Below, one piece after another: positions 23,492 to 33,945 of a stretch of DNA of 64,000 nt. Each line of letters starts with the position of its first letter. The first letter of the stretch is position 1. The position numbers and the translations under genes are program-made. The stretch is from positions 496,001-560,000 of the forward strand of contig PVNU02001067.1 of NCBI GenBank assembly GCA_003013855.2, given 5' to 3'. Source of the stretch: Liriodendron chinense (lineage: Eukaryota > Streptophyta > Magnoliopsida > Magnoliales > Magnoliaceae). The notes below the pieces were generated by a model. The model did no database searches. It saw only the letters and a list, made by a program, of their open reading frames with translations, and was not told the DNA's origin.

Positions 23492-24260
23492 TGTTGGATA
23501 TATCTCATTTGAGATAGTGATTGATGTGGCCCACATTCAATTGCCATGTCATCACACAAGTAGTTATTGCCACATCAGCTCATACTTTAGTTAGTTTTTA
23601 AAACTATTGGGTCTTTTGAATTATTGTAATCATTCCCTCTAAGTTTCTAGTTGGTTAAGCAATTGTGGTTAAGGTGTAGGAGATAACTACCCATCCACTA
23701 TCTTCATATGGTAACTACTTTCTTAATGAGAGAAAGATATAAAGTTATTTTCATGGAAGGTCCCTAGTTGTTAATGTCAGATTTTGTAACGAGATCCTCC
23801 GGCTTTTCTCCTTCACTCCAGCAGGGATTTCCACCACCAGACCTGAAGCAAGACAGCAAATAAGGGTGGCTGGGGACCAGCCGTTAGCCCTCCGATGCTT
23901 AAGTTAGGCCACAGTAAGAAGAGAAGCCAAGCAAAACGGGACCAAGATTGAATGTTGTGTGCGTACCTGCTCTTAATGGAGCCACCCCTTTATATAGATC
24001 TGGAGGCAATCCAATTTGTTACGTAAGATGTCGAAATCCCGTTGATGTCGCGTACGATACTGAGATCTTGCTGATTTCGTGGGATAAGATCCTATCTTTT
24101 GAGTCAGATCCAACCCAATAATTTATTTCAACAATCACGCCCCTTGATGGCAATCCCTTGAGATCCGGATCCATTTAGAGAAGATAAGCCCAAAAGCCGA
24201 CCTATACGGGCTGCCAGTAAGCGTGGTAATAGCGCTGATGTGTCATGATAAACTGGAAGC

Positions 24261-24340
24261 CGTAGTTGGAGTCATAGCTTCCGAAAAGGAAGGAGACGCC
24301 CGTAGTTGGAGTCATAGCTTCCGAAAAGGAAGGAGACGCC
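24261..24340. repeat. Exact tandem duplication, 40 bp x 2
   Basis: The unit from GTAGTTGGAGTCATAGCTTC to the end GGAGACGCC(C) is repeated back to back without a mismatch that I can see, inside the solo LTR. The lack of divergence suggests a recent event or a recently copied element. Confidence 0.8.
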
Positions 24341-24567
24341 GACAAGACGGAAACCACCGAACTGAATGTAGTCCTGCTTGGTGTCGCAGAGGAATTGGAC
24401 AAGCTGCTCGCATGTTAGAATGTGGTCGCGAGTCCAAGTACACACTTAGGTGTAACGTCTTTCAACGACTTGTGAGAAGGTCTGCTCGCGGATCGAGCTT
24501 TGCTGTATTTGACTATCGGTTACGAAGACTCGAGACTTGCGAATAGCTGCCCCGTATTTTTCAATTT

Positions 24568-24778
24568 ATGACTCCTGATCAGGTGAGCTCGAGAGTCGAA
24601 TGGACGTCCCACACTTATCCAATATTCGACTCTCGATCAGATGATCTCGAGAGTCGAATGGACGTCCCGCACTTATCTATTCTTCGACTCCCGAGCTTAC
24701 GATCTCGAGAGTCGAACCCGCACTCCACTTTTACCCGTTCTGCGACTCTTGATCAGATCATCTCGAGGGCGAAATGGG
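24568..24778. repeat. Palindromic repeat array in the solo LTR
   Basis: Four degenerate units of about 55-60 bp. The best unit contains CGACTCTCGA, ten bases, TCGAGAGTCG (about 24626-24656), a perfect 10-bp inverted repeat; others are GACTCCTGATC...CTCGAGAGTCG variants. GATC and CTCGAG are enriched. It would fold into hairpins and sits in the presumed U3. Confidence 0.75.
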
Positions 24779-25065
24779 CATTTCCGCGTGAAATCTTATC
24801 TCCACCATTTTGCCTATAACACTAGTCTACAAGCTAAAAAAAAAAGCCTGTGATTTTTCATCTAATCTGTGCATGAAGTGCTTGAATAGACTAGAAGATT
24901 TCTCCTTTGAATTTAAGGATATTTGGTTGTTGAATTGTGCCACACCATTGAAGTATCATCAACTCCATTTGGATTTCAATCTTTAATAAAATATAAAGCT
25001 AATCATCATGGCCGAAGGTAAGATCTTGAACTTCTGCTGATTTTATTATTCTTTAATATCCATCA

Positions 25066-25078
25066 TGATACTCATAGG
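25066..25078. repeat. 13-bp CACTA remnant between two copia insertions
   Basis: TGATA (right duplication of copia A), CTC, then ATAGG (left duplication of copia B). This is all that separates the two copia elements. Confidence 0.85.
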
Positions 25079-25547
25079 TGTTGGTTGATGGACCTGTGGG
25101 GCCCACTTATGGACAACCACTTGTGGGTGGGGCCCATAAGCATGTTCCCGCATCCTCCTTCCGAGAGTTTGAAATTCAGTTAGAAATTTAAAACTTCGAA
25201 AGAAGATGAGATGGGATAAGGATAAACCAACCTTATCTCATCTCATCCCTTATATCTTATCCCTCTATTTGTAAGAGGATTCTTTCCGTAATGAAATGCA
25301 AGACATCTACGGAGAGAAAAAGAAGAAAGTAAAAGGAGTGTCCATTTAGCCCATCTCTTTAGATCTAAGCCATAGATCATAATCCAGGGACCATCCTCAT
25401 CGTAGAATCAGAGGGGTGATCAGACCCACTTGTTCCTGTAACAAATAGGCGGATCGCTGGATCGCACCGCCTATCCTCGGCTTTGTGAAGGTTCTCATCG
25501 TGTAGACCGTCGGATCTTGGAGGCCCACTCTTCCGCAAATACTTTTA
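25079..25547 (+). repeat. 5' LTR of copia B
   Basis: 469 bp, TGTTGG to ACTTTTA (CA lost by a C-to-T change). Contains GGGCCCA-rich U3 and a CTTATCTCATCTCATCC pyrimidine stretch. A few percent different from the 3' copy by eye. Confidence 0.85.
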
Positions 25548-25548
25548 G

Positions 25549-25560
25549 TGGTATTAGAGC
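25549..25560 (+). promoter_or_regulatory. Primer-binding site, copia B
   Basis: TGGTATTAGAGC, one base from the common plant copia tRNA-Met site, one base after the LTR. Confidence 0.75.
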
Positions 25561-26278
25561 GTTGCACGACGGATCTCCGATTTAAAGAGGAATAAATCGT
25601 AATCGAGGTAAGTGGCCTTAATCTAAATATTTTAAATTATATATTTTATTCTAACAATATGTCGATCATCATATAATCATCACATTATTATTCCTTTTTG
25701 TCCAAATCTCATTTTATTTATCTCTGAGGTATAGAGATTAATAAAAATGAGATTATTAAATAAATTAATTTAATATAAAGGAATTAGAGTTTTGTGATTA
25801 AGACCAAAAAGCTATTGAGCAAAAGAAGGCCAGATTCATATGGGCCAGGGCCGTTGCCGCAAGTATGCAAGGCAGAAACAGCACTTTAATTTAGTATTCT
25901 ATACTAATAACAAAGCAGGGATTTTTTGAGTGATGATGGACGATGACCAGATCCCAACAGATCCATGTACTTTTCAGATCACTGGACCAGATCCAGATCC
26001 AGATCAATGGACCAGATCTAGATGCATCTTTCAAACAGAAACATGCATGAACAATTGGTAATCACCACCAACTGGATCTGTTAAACCAGATCTGTAAAAA
26101 TAAAAATAAAAAATAGTAAAATAAAAAAAATAAAAAACATGAAAAGAAATAGCCACCCCCACTAGCAGCGGCCATGAAAAGAGCCGTTGCTGCTTGAAAT
26201 GGCTTCAAGGCCGCCACCACAACCAGCAGCAACGGCAGCCATGGCCATCGCCGCCCCCAGTAGCAGCGGCCGCCCATA

Positions 26279-26280
<2 letters not shown>

Positions 26281-26322
<42 letters not shown>
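26281..26322. repeat. (CT)n microsatellite
   Basis: About 21 uninterrupted CT dinucleotides in the copia B leader. Confidence 0.95.
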
Positions 26323-26324
<2 letters not shown>

Positions 26325-26624
26325 ATTTTCCCATGGCCACCATAGCAGCATTCGCATGCCTGCCGCTGCCGCAGCAGCAGCAAAAGCGTGAGCCGCCGCC
26401 ACAGCAGCGTCGGTCATAGCCCACTGCCGTGACCAGAAGCAGCGGCAATGCACGCCGCCACCGTCACCGGCAGCAGTTGCAACGCCCATCGACAACAGCC
26501 ATGGCCGTATCTTTCTTAATGGAAGCCATTGTTGGGTTTCTTCAATGGAAGCCGTATCTCTTTCTTTCCAATGGAAGCCATTGTTGAGTTTCTTCAAAAC
26601 CCTAATAATGAAGAAGAAAGGGGA

Positions 26625-26770
26625 GGTGGGCCTTTTGGGCCTGGCTTGAAAATTGGAGATGGGCCTTTTGGGCCTGACTTGAAAATTGAAGAAGAAAAAG
26701 GAATTGGGCTTTTTTGGCTTGGCTTGGCAATGGGCCTTTTTGGGCCTGGTTTGGAAAATGGAAATGAGCC
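26625..26770. repeat. GGGCCTTTTGGGCCTG minisatellite
   Basis: Three to four units of about 36 bp built on TGGGCCTTTTGGGCCTGGCT followed by a TGAAAATTGGAGA-type tail, decaying toward the right. Part of the copia B leader. Confidence 0.7.
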
Positions 26771-28049
26771 TTTCCTTATGAGCCATGGCTTGAGAAAATT
26801 GGGCCTAAGATATGGGCCTATAAATTGGTATATTGGGCTCATTATGTATTACCCATTTTTTAGCCCATTTTTTATAATGGCTTAGAGTTGATTAAATAAT
26901 ATATCTAGTTTATGATTATTAATTAGTGCTAACTCTAGCCACTAATCACAAATGGGCCCGAATTTGTGTTGATAACCATTAAACATTATCATAATTTTTT
27001 ATAATACCACCAATATCTATAATTTGGGATAAAATTAAGGGACCATTATGAGATATCCACATGTGATTGGACAACCCATATAGATCCTAATATTATGTCC
27101 AAAATAGAGATGGGCCAAATTAGAAGCCCAAGTCACTTCCTTTCAAGATTAAGTGTATCTTGTAAAAGGGCCTTTAATCGGCCATTAATGGACTGTTTTA
27201 GACCAAGAAATGGGAAGTGACTTGGGGTTTTTCGACAAGATCTAACCAATGGTGTGGTCCGTTTTTGTGATTAACGGTCCAGATCTATAATTACCATGAT
27301 GATCGATGTATGTATTAAAATGAAAGAATATATAAGAAATTTTAGATTTTATAATTAATGAATAATTATTCTGTCACCATATATCTCATGATTATTTAAT
27401 GTACATGTGCATGCATTAAAACATGTATGTATACATATGAATGATGATTTTTTTATATCCATACGATCACTATTGATCACGGGTCCACAAGTGAACGGAA
27501 CCATCATCAACCATGATGATCAACATTGATGAGAGGATCCATCATCAATGGTGAACATTAATGGTAATGATCGGATCCATCATGAATGGACACAATTAAT
27601 GTGGTGATTGATTTTTCTTTTAATTATAGAACTTCTTTTATTCGTTCAATGAACATGATTGTTTTCTTTAATCTAATGATTTATTCTTTTTGGCTTTAAT
27701 CTTCATATGATTAAAATTAAGCCCTCCTTTCATTAGAATATAGATCTCATATTCCAAGGTTGTGCATAACCTAAGTGGGAGTTTTATTCCTTCCCTAAAT
27801 GATGCATAAACCCATAATGGTGGGTTGTAGGTTAAATAAATATATAGTCGTAAAAGCATCAATTTCATCTTATTTAGAGAACTTGATTGATCTGCACCGC
27901 CCATACAAGTATGTAGGCTTTTAGATCTTTTATAAGATGGATTGTATACTTTTATAAACTTGAAAGTTTGTATAATCAGTAGAAATGCTAGTGATTAGTA
28001 CCAATACTTTAGATCATAGCTAAGTAGTGATACATGATGCGATGTAGAG

Positions 28050-28871
28050 ATGGCCTCTAAAGCATTGATCGCCGATCAACTCAAAGGACAACATTTCGAC
28101 GGCAACAACTATGAAGACTGGTCCTGCGCTGTGCAAAGCTTTCTGGACGAAGATGACATTTCGCACACTCTGGATGGAGTTCAAGAGAAATCCATATTGG
28201 CTGAAAATGAAAATCTAGGTGAACATAAGGCCACGATGAATCACTACAATAAGTTTTTGATTAGCACAATGCACAAAGAACTCATACCCTCATATGAAGT
28301 GCATGAAACCACTAAGGAGATCTGGGATGCACTGGCTAATGCATATAAGCAGAAGTCAGATGTAAAGGTTCAGGCTATGGAATTAGAGTTCCAAGAATAC
28401 AGGATGCCAGTAGGTTGCCCCATCAAGGATCATATCTGTAAGATGGAGCAGATGATAGGCGCCTTGAGGAATGTAGGGTGCAAACTAACTGAAAATCAAA
28501 AGATTATAGCAATGCACCATTCCTTACCCGAATCTTGGGCCCAAATCAAAATGATTCTGAACCATACTGATTTTATCACAACGTTCAGAGACTTTTGTGG
28601 CCATCTGGTACGAGAGGTTGAAATGAATGCAATTCAGCCAGGTTCAGCTAAGGCTTTTGTAGCAGAAACCCACAAACGAAAAACTAACAAGAAAAAGTTC
28701 AAAGCTCGCAAGAAGGCGAAGACGACCAATCAGGAACAGAAGACCGCAACGCCTCCTCCAAATCCTAAGAATGGGAAAGGAAAGAGGAAATCTAAAAAGA
28801 CAAACATAAACTGTTTCGTCTGCGGAATTCCCGGCCATTATGCCCGTCAATGGGCCCATAAAAGACAGTAA
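28050..28871 (+). CDS. Copia B gag (intact frame, mutated zinc knuckle)
   Basis: A full 273-codon gag starting MASKALIADQLKGQHFDG. The UBN2 core is seen as NYEDWSCAVQSFLDEDDI, KEIWDALANAYKQKSD and HICKMEQMIGALRNVGCKL. A basic Lys/Arg-rich stretch follows (about residues 210-255), then the nucleocapsid knuckle CFVCGIPGHYARQW (about residues 258-271), in which the last Cys of CCHC is Trp. That should weaken zinc binding and RNA packaging. The frame ends TAA at 28869 and pol follows in another frame. Gag would form the cytoplasmic particle; the element as a whole is dead. Confidence 0.85.
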   Translation: MASKALIADQLKGQHFDGNNYEDWSCAVQSFLDEDDISHTLDGVQEKSILAENENLGEHKATMNHYNKFLISTMHKELIPSYEVHETTKEIWDALANAYKQKSDVKVQAMELEFQEYRMPVGCPIKDHICKMEQMIGALRNVGCKLTENQKIIAMHHSLPESWAQIKMILNHTDFITTFRDFCGHLVREVEMNAIQPGSAKAFVAETHKRKTNKKKFKARKKAKTTNQEQKTATPPPNPKNGKGKRKSKKTNINCFVCGIPGHYARQWAHKRQ

Positions 28872-29150
28872 TTCCTCTGTCACTAGACACTTTGTTTGTA
28901 GGCGTTTGTTCTGAGATCCTTTCCATTGATATCCTATCTAACGAGTGGATTTTGGATTCAGGCACAACAAAGCACGAGACACGAGATCGTCGAGGACTCA
29001 AGGAATTTCGACCTATAGCCATAGGGAGCTACAAGGTGTACATGGGGAATAACGCTGTTGAAGACGTACTAGGCATTGACGTTTATCATCTCCGTGAAAA
29101 TTGCGGTTTTACCGCTTGTAGAGACACTCGGAGATATGTCTAAGGACCTA

Positions 29151-29152
<2 letters not shown>

Positions 29153-29187
<35 letters not shown>

Positions 29188-29193
29188 GGGGGG
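29153..29193. repeat. Poly-G tract, 34 G + A + 6 G
   Basis: A near-pure G run on the plus strand (C on the LTR strand). Copies 2 and 3 have only about 9 and 6 C at the same place (50119-50128; 54259-54264), so the tract has expanded here, or was mis-assembled. Confidence 0.85.
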
Positions 29194-30427
29194 TGATTAG
29201 GACCTTTGAAATTCTTTTCGCCTACTTACACAATTCATCAAATTAAGCTATGTAAACAAGAACACTTCGGCTTCCAAGCCTAGGTGGGTCCAATCACAAG
29301 ACTAGCAAAAGGTTAATCAATAAATAATCATAGTCTAAGCATGCATGGGTAAGAAATGATTCAACTAATTAAGCTTCTAACCTATGCAACTTGTGTAGAC
29401 TTATGAGAGTGGATCAATGAGCTCAAGTTTACACAACTAGTGAAGGTACATCTTGTGTGAGGATGAGTCTAAAAAGTGCCTAGCATACATTCCTATCAGC
29501 ATTCATGATTAAGCAATTAAACTAACAATGCGAAGATATAAATGAGCTCAAGAACAATCACAAACACAAGGATGTATAGTGGTTCGACTACGTGTCTACT
29601 CCACTCCCGGTTCAAGTACTCAACCCCTTTGAGCACACCGGCATTCACTATTGGAGGTTTTAAATAAGGTTCACCTCTCAACCTTTACACGGAGGTTTTA
29701 TCGGTTCACCTCTCAACCATACCCGGAGTTTTAGACATAGGCTAACTCTCAACCTAACGCACGTTTGCTCCCGTATCGGAGGCTCCCCCTTGGAGACTTA
29801 GTTTAGGCCTGGCTGACCGGCCAAGGAACGGCTAACGTCCCTAGGTTGAGTTTAACAAACAAACTCTAAAATGGACTCTCAAATAAGACAACCTACTTGT
29901 CGGATGAGCCCCTTGTTTAGCGCCGGATTGGGTTGCTTGATCTCCGCTCTCCCATGCTTTAATCAGCTTCCCTTGCTCCCACGATCGTGTTACCGTTGCG
30001 TCGCCAATGCCTCAGCCACACTTGATCAAACACCTTGCATGTGATGCCTTTGAGATGCCCAAGGTGCTAGGAGAATAGGTTTGAGAACTCTACAACTAAT
30101 GGAAAAGGGTTGCCTAGAGTCTCTTACCTACAATGATCTCATTTTAGAGTTTTGGACAAGGATTTGCCAATCAAGAAGCTTCCAAACTCTAGAGATCAAG
30201 AGGGGATGAAGGTCATCTTCTTCATGAGCTTGGAATGCTCTAATCTTGTGTTAAAGCACAAGGAAGATGCCTTGCATGGGTCAAGGAATGAGCCTCAAAT
30301 GGTCTCCAACAATGGTGGCTTCACTCCTCAAAAATTCCTCTTCCAATGCCCAAAAACGGAGCTCTATTTGTAAGAAAGGAGAGCTCCAACGGTCATAAAA
30401 CGGGCATAAAACGGCTCTAAGCCGACC

Positions 30428-30692
30428 TGTCTCGACTGGTCCCGACCGGTCGGATCCCCTTGCTGAAGATATTCAACAATACAGGCCAACTACACAGGCC
30501 GACCGGTCAAGACCGGTCGGACCCCCTTTCTGGACAGCCTGAAGACTACAGGCTGACCGGTCAAGACCGGTCGGACCCCCTTGCTGGAGCATTCAGAAAA
30601 TGCAGGCCGACTGGTCTTGACCGGTCGGCCAGGCTTGCTGATCCCCCTCTGTTGTGAAGGCCGACCGGTCTTGACCGGTCGGACCAGCCTGG
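30428..30692. repeat. GACCGGTC palindrome array, copy 1
   Basis: Five units about 55-62 bp apart, each CCGACCGGTC-N2-GACCGGTCGG or a close variant: a near-perfect 22-base palindrome followed by ACCCCCTT-type spacer. It lies in U3, upstream of the presumed TATA box. The unit includes GCCGAC, the core of the plant DRE/CRT site. Confidence 0.8.
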
Positions 30693-31191
30693 TTCCCCTC
30701 TACATTTTGCTGAACTCATCATTCTTCAGCCTAACCATTTTGGCCAAGGTTAGGGTGATCAATTTGGACACCTAGGGCCAGTCTATGATGACAAAATGCT
30801 CCCTAATATGGTCAAGGTCATCAAAGAAACAAAGGAGATGGGTTTTGGTCAAGGTTAAGGCACCAAGGCATCACTTTTACCTGAATCTTCTTCCTTGATG
30901 CAGCCGGTCCGTCTTGAGTCTTCGGTCTTCGTCTTCATTGGGCTCAACCGACACTAGACTCACTGACGTAAGTGATTGACAAACAAGGTGCACTAGTAAG
31001 CCACGGAAAAGTGCACTAACACTCCGTACGCGCGTAGGGCACACAATAACCCTCCATGATACTCTTTATGCACCGGGCATGCGCCATAATTTAATTTCTA
31101 TTTCTAGGTTGTTAGTTAATGGTTTGACATTCGTTTTTCTGGGATAAGAGTTTCTTTAAGACTCAATAACCTCATCTTTGCATGGGGAAAC

Positions 31192-32163
31192 TTGATTTCA
31201 GATTTATTTATTCTAGATGTAAATAATGATAAAGCAACTCTTGTTTTATTTGCTACGTCGAATGAACATGTAGTATCTAAATCTTTAAAATGGCACACGA
31301 GGTTAAGTCACATTGGAAAGGACCGTATGACAAGACTAGCAAGATCTGGTCTGTTAGGTTCATTATCCAAAGTTGATTTGCCATTTTGTGAACATTGTGT
31401 GTTCGGGAAGACTTCTAAGAAACTATTCCCTAAAGCGACTAGGTCAAAGGGTTTGCTAGAGATAATCCATATGGATATCTGTGGGCCCTTAAATGTACAT
31501 GCTAGAAATAGATGCCAATACTTCGTCACATTTATTGACGATTACTGGCGCTATGAATATGTGTATCTCGTCTCATATAAATCTGAGGCTTTTAATTGTT
31601 TTCTCAAATTCAAAGCTGAAGTAGAAAATCAGCTTGAGAAAAAGATTAAAATTCTTAGATCTGATAGAGGTGACGAGTATACATCTGAAACGTTTAAATC
31701 ATACTGTGCAAACGTTGGCATCATCAGGCAGTACACTATGACATATACTCCACAGCAAAATGGAGTTGCAGAGAGAAGGAACATGACACTATTGGACATG
31801 GTCAGGTCAATGATAACACATGCCAATCTCTCTACCACATTCTGGGGAGACGCGCTTCTTACAGCCGTCTACGTCCTAAATAGAGTCCCAACTAAATCTG
31901 TTCCTAAGACTCCATATGAGATGTGGACTAGGAGGATTCCTTCTCTAGCTGACCTACATCCTTGGGGATCTTTAGCATATGTTTTATTGCCTACTCAGCA
32001 TAGAAGTAAACTTGATAGTAAAATTATTGAGTGCGTATTCATCAGGTACCTAATGCACTCAAAGGGATACGTTCTAGTTTATGAGGATTGTGGAGGATGG
32101 ACTGAGATTGAATCTCGGGACGTCACCTTCGTCGAAGACAGATACCCCAACCGAAAGAAATAA
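31192..32163 (+). CDS. Copia B integrase (323-codon open frame)
   Basis: Includes the pre-integrase tail, then the zinc finger (WHTRLSHIGKDRMTRLARSG and CEHCVFGK; HHCC complete). The catalytic core has IIHMDICGPLNV, FIDDYWRYEYVYLVSY, LRSDRGDEYTSE and PQQNGVAERRNMTL, so the D, D and E positions are all kept. C-terminal motifs: AVYVLNRVPTKSVPKTPYEMW and a degraded SKGYVLVYEDCGG segment (usually GYxLxDP). Stop TAA 32161-32163 lies in the linker to RT. Integrase joins cDNA to the host genome. The frame is open, but separated from gag-protease and RT by stops. Confidence 0.85.
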   Translation: MISDLFILDVNNDKATLVLFATSNEHVVSKSLKWHTRLSHIGKDRMTRLARSGLLGSLSKVDLPFCEHCVFGKTSKKLFPKATRSKGLLEIIHMDICGPLNVHARNRCQYFVTFIDDYWRYEYVYLVSYKSEAFNCFLKFKAEVENQLEKKIKILRSDRGDEYTSETFKSYCANVGIIRQYTMTYTPQQNGVAERRNMTLLDMVRSMITHANLSTTFWGDALLTAVYVLNRVPTKSVPKTPYEMWTRRIPSLADLHPWGSLAYVLLPTQHRSKLDSKIIECVFIRYLMHSKGYVLVYEDCGGWTEIESRDVTFVEDRYPNRKK

Positions 32164-32329
32164 AAGGTTTCCATGGAACTTTTTGAAATTCCTGATGTAT
32201 CTCAGGAGAGTGGGAGTTCTGCTTCTGAAAATGGAGATACTCCTATAGTTCATCAGGACAGTTGGAGTACATCTCAGCAAGCTCCTAAGTTACGTCGAAG
32301 TGAAAAAGGTTTGATTCCCAGAAGATAAT

Positions 32330-33945
32330 TCGATATCGATGGTCAATCTTTTTCTTGTGTTGCGGTTGACAATGATGAACTTGATTCTTATCAGGATGCG
32401 TTATTATCTCCGAATTCGGCTGATTAGGTAGCTGCCATGGATGAGGAGATTGCCTCCATAGAGAAGAACAAAGTCTAGGAACTTGTAGATTTGCCTTCCA
32501 ATCGTAAAGTAATTGGTAACAAGTGGGTACTTAAGATCAAAAGAAAGGTAAATGGAACAGTGGACAAGTACAAAGCAAGATTAGTTGCAAGAGGTTTTAC
32601 ACAAAAAGAAGGTGTTGATTATGAGGAAACTTTTTCACCTGTTGCAAAATTTTTCTCAATCCGCATGATCTTGTCCATTATCGCAAGTTTAGACTTAGAG
32701 TTATATCAGATGGATGTAAAGACCGCATTCTTAAATGGTGATTTGGATGAAGAAATATACATGCAACAACCCATAGGTTATGTGGACAAAAAGTATCCAA
32801 AGAAAGTCTGCAAGTTGTTACGATCTATTTATGGGTTGAAGCAATCTTCAAGGCAGTGGTACATGAGGTTTCATTTAGCAATCACCACTTTCGGGTTCAC
32901 GATGAGTGAAGAAGATCATTGTGTATACGTGAAACGGTCTGGAAGATCCTTGCTGATATTATCTCTATATGTATATGATATCCTATTAGCTGGTAATGAC
33001 ATACAACTGTTGATGATGTTTAAAGATTGGCTTTTCTCGAACTTTGAGATGAAAGATCTTGGTGAAACCAACTTTATTCTAGGGGTTAAAATCATTAGGA
33101 ACCGTTCTAGGAGATTCTTAGGTTTGTCACAAGCCACTTACATACAGAAGATCTTAGAGCGGTTTAGGATGGAAAATTTAAAAGCTGTTGAAACCCTTGT
33201 GAATAAAGCTACCAAGTTAGACAGGAAATCGTGTCCCCAAACAGAAGCTAAGAAATCGGCAATGTCCTCAGTACCTTATGCGAGCGCAGTAGGCAGCTTA
33301 ATGTATGTTATGCTTTGCACCAGACCGGATATTAGCTATGCAGTTGGCATAGGCTGCCGTTACCAGAATAACTAGGGACAGTCTCATTGGAAAGCCGTGA
33401 AACGTATATTTCGCTATCTCAGAGGAACCAAGGACTTGATTCTTTGTTACGAAGGCGCGAGTCTCGAGCTCAAAGGATATTCAGATGCCGCCTGAGGTAA
33501 TGACGCCGGCAAGGGAAAGTCTACTTCAGGATATGTCTTCTTGCTCGAAAGGGGAGGTATCTCTTGGTCGAGCAAGAAACAAACATCCACAACACTTTCA
33601 TCTATGGAGGCCGAATACATTGCATGTTGTGTTGCAGTTCAAGAGTGTGTATGGGTTCGCAGATTCCTACAAGGATTGGGTGTTGTTCCAGGCATACATG
33701 AGCCTATATCGTTGAGGATAGACAACACCTCGGCCATTGACTTAGCAAAGGATCCCAAACACCACCAGAAATCGAAGCACATTGAGATAAAGTATCATTA
33801 CGTTCGTGATCAAGTGAAAGAAAAGAAGGTTATCCTCAGCTACATTCCTACCGAGGAGATGATGGCTGATCCCATGACGAAACCTATAGCTAGAGATCTA
33901 TTTCAGGTTCACGTCAAGCAGATGGGATTGAGGAAAGCTTGATTG
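32330..33945 (+). pseudogene. Copia B reverse transcriptase and RNase H
   Basis: The linker has three stops before 32491. RT: NKWVLKIKRKVNGTVDKYKA, LVARGFTQKEGVDYEETFSP, QMDVKTAFLNGDLDEEIYMQ, LRSIYGLKQSSRQWY. The catalytic box reads YVYD instead of YVDD (about 32966-32977): the first Asp of the pair is Tyr, which should abolish polymerisation. RNase H continues with two stops (33374, 33495), then GKSTSGYVFLL, TLSSMEAEYIACCVAVQE, RIDNTSAIDLAKDP and SKHIEIKYHYVRDQV. Ends TGA near 33942. Otherwise well conserved. Confidence 0.9.

Larger units (their letters stand above)
23769..24821 (-). mobile_element. Solo LTR (1053-bp family) inside the copia A LTR
   Basis: Starts TGTTAATGTC and ends CTATAACA, a 5-bp terminal inverted repeat (TGTTA/TAACA), flanked by exact CTAGT copies (23764-23768; 24822-24826). 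No internal region, primer site or frame: a solo LTR left by LTR-LTR recombination. Minus orientation is inferred from a CTATATAAAGG TATA-like box on that strand at about 23986-23998, with the repeat-rich U3 on the high-coordinate side. It is clearly more GC-rich than its host. No relative occurs elsewhere in the window. Confidence 0.85.
17290..25065 (+). mobile_element. Ty1-copia element A, with a solo LTR in its 3' LTR
   Basis: Bounded by LTRs starting TGTTGGATAT, with a perfect TGATA target duplication. Order: LTR, tRNA-Met primer site, 1.2-kb leader, gag, protease, integrase, RT, RNase H, polypurine tract (AAGTGGGAGAA, 23481-23491), LTR. The integrase-before-RT order defines copia. The coding part is broken by a handful of stops. 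The 3' LTR is enlarged by a 1053-bp insert; without it the two LTRs are 521 and 516 bp. Inserted in the CACTA element. Confidence 0.9.
23492..25065 (+). repeat. 3' LTR of copia A (interrupted)
   Basis: LTR sequence occupies 23492-23768 and 24827-25065, together the counterpart of 17290-17810. The middle is the 1053-bp solo LTR plus its duplicated CTAGT. Ends CCATCA, followed by the TGATA duplication. Confidence 0.85.
25561..28049 (+). other. Copia B long leader
   Basis: About 2.5 kb before gag, more than usual. It is a mosaic: AT-rich ends, a GC-rich patch (about 26155-26510) full of CCGCC/GCAGC trinucleotides, a (CT)n run, and a GGGCCTTTTGGGCCTG minisatellite (26625-26770). Short frames over the (CT)n run and minisatellite are low-complexity and not genes. 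The GC patch may be captured host DNA, but no gene is recognisable in it. Confidence 0.6.
29095..31021 (-). mobile_element. Solo LTR, 1.95-kb family, copy 1
   Basis: On the minus strand it starts TGTTAGTGCACTTTTCCGTG and ends ...TTTTCA, with exact CTCCG on both sides (29090-29094; 31022-31026). Its start is shared with copies 2 and 3 (48195; 52370), as are the polyC/polyG position near the 3' end and the GACCGGTC block in U3. The last about 60 bases (29095-29150) differ from the other copies. No internal region: solo LTR. It interrupts copia B, so it is younger than copia B. Confidence 0.85.
28892..31191 (+). pseudogene. Copia B protease, split by a solo LTR
   Basis: First part (to 29094) has NEWILDSGTTKHETRD, the protease active site with DSG intact, and YKVYMGNNAVEDVLGIDV. 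After the solo LTR (29095-31021) and its CTCCG repeat, the frame resumes with a GHTITLHDTLYAPGMRHNLI block, the normal protease end. A TAA at about 31145 separates it from the pre-integrase segment. Across the empty site the reading frame joins without a shift once one CTCCG copy is removed. Confidence 0.8.

Noticed and set aside
24568..24778. CRISPR-like regular repeats
   Set aside because: Only four degenerate palindromic units with no unique spacers, inside a plant LTR.
26062..26786. Minus-strand frames with Arg-Glu repeats over the copia B leader
   Set aside because: They read the (CT)21 microsatellite and GC trinucleotides; low complexity, no domain.
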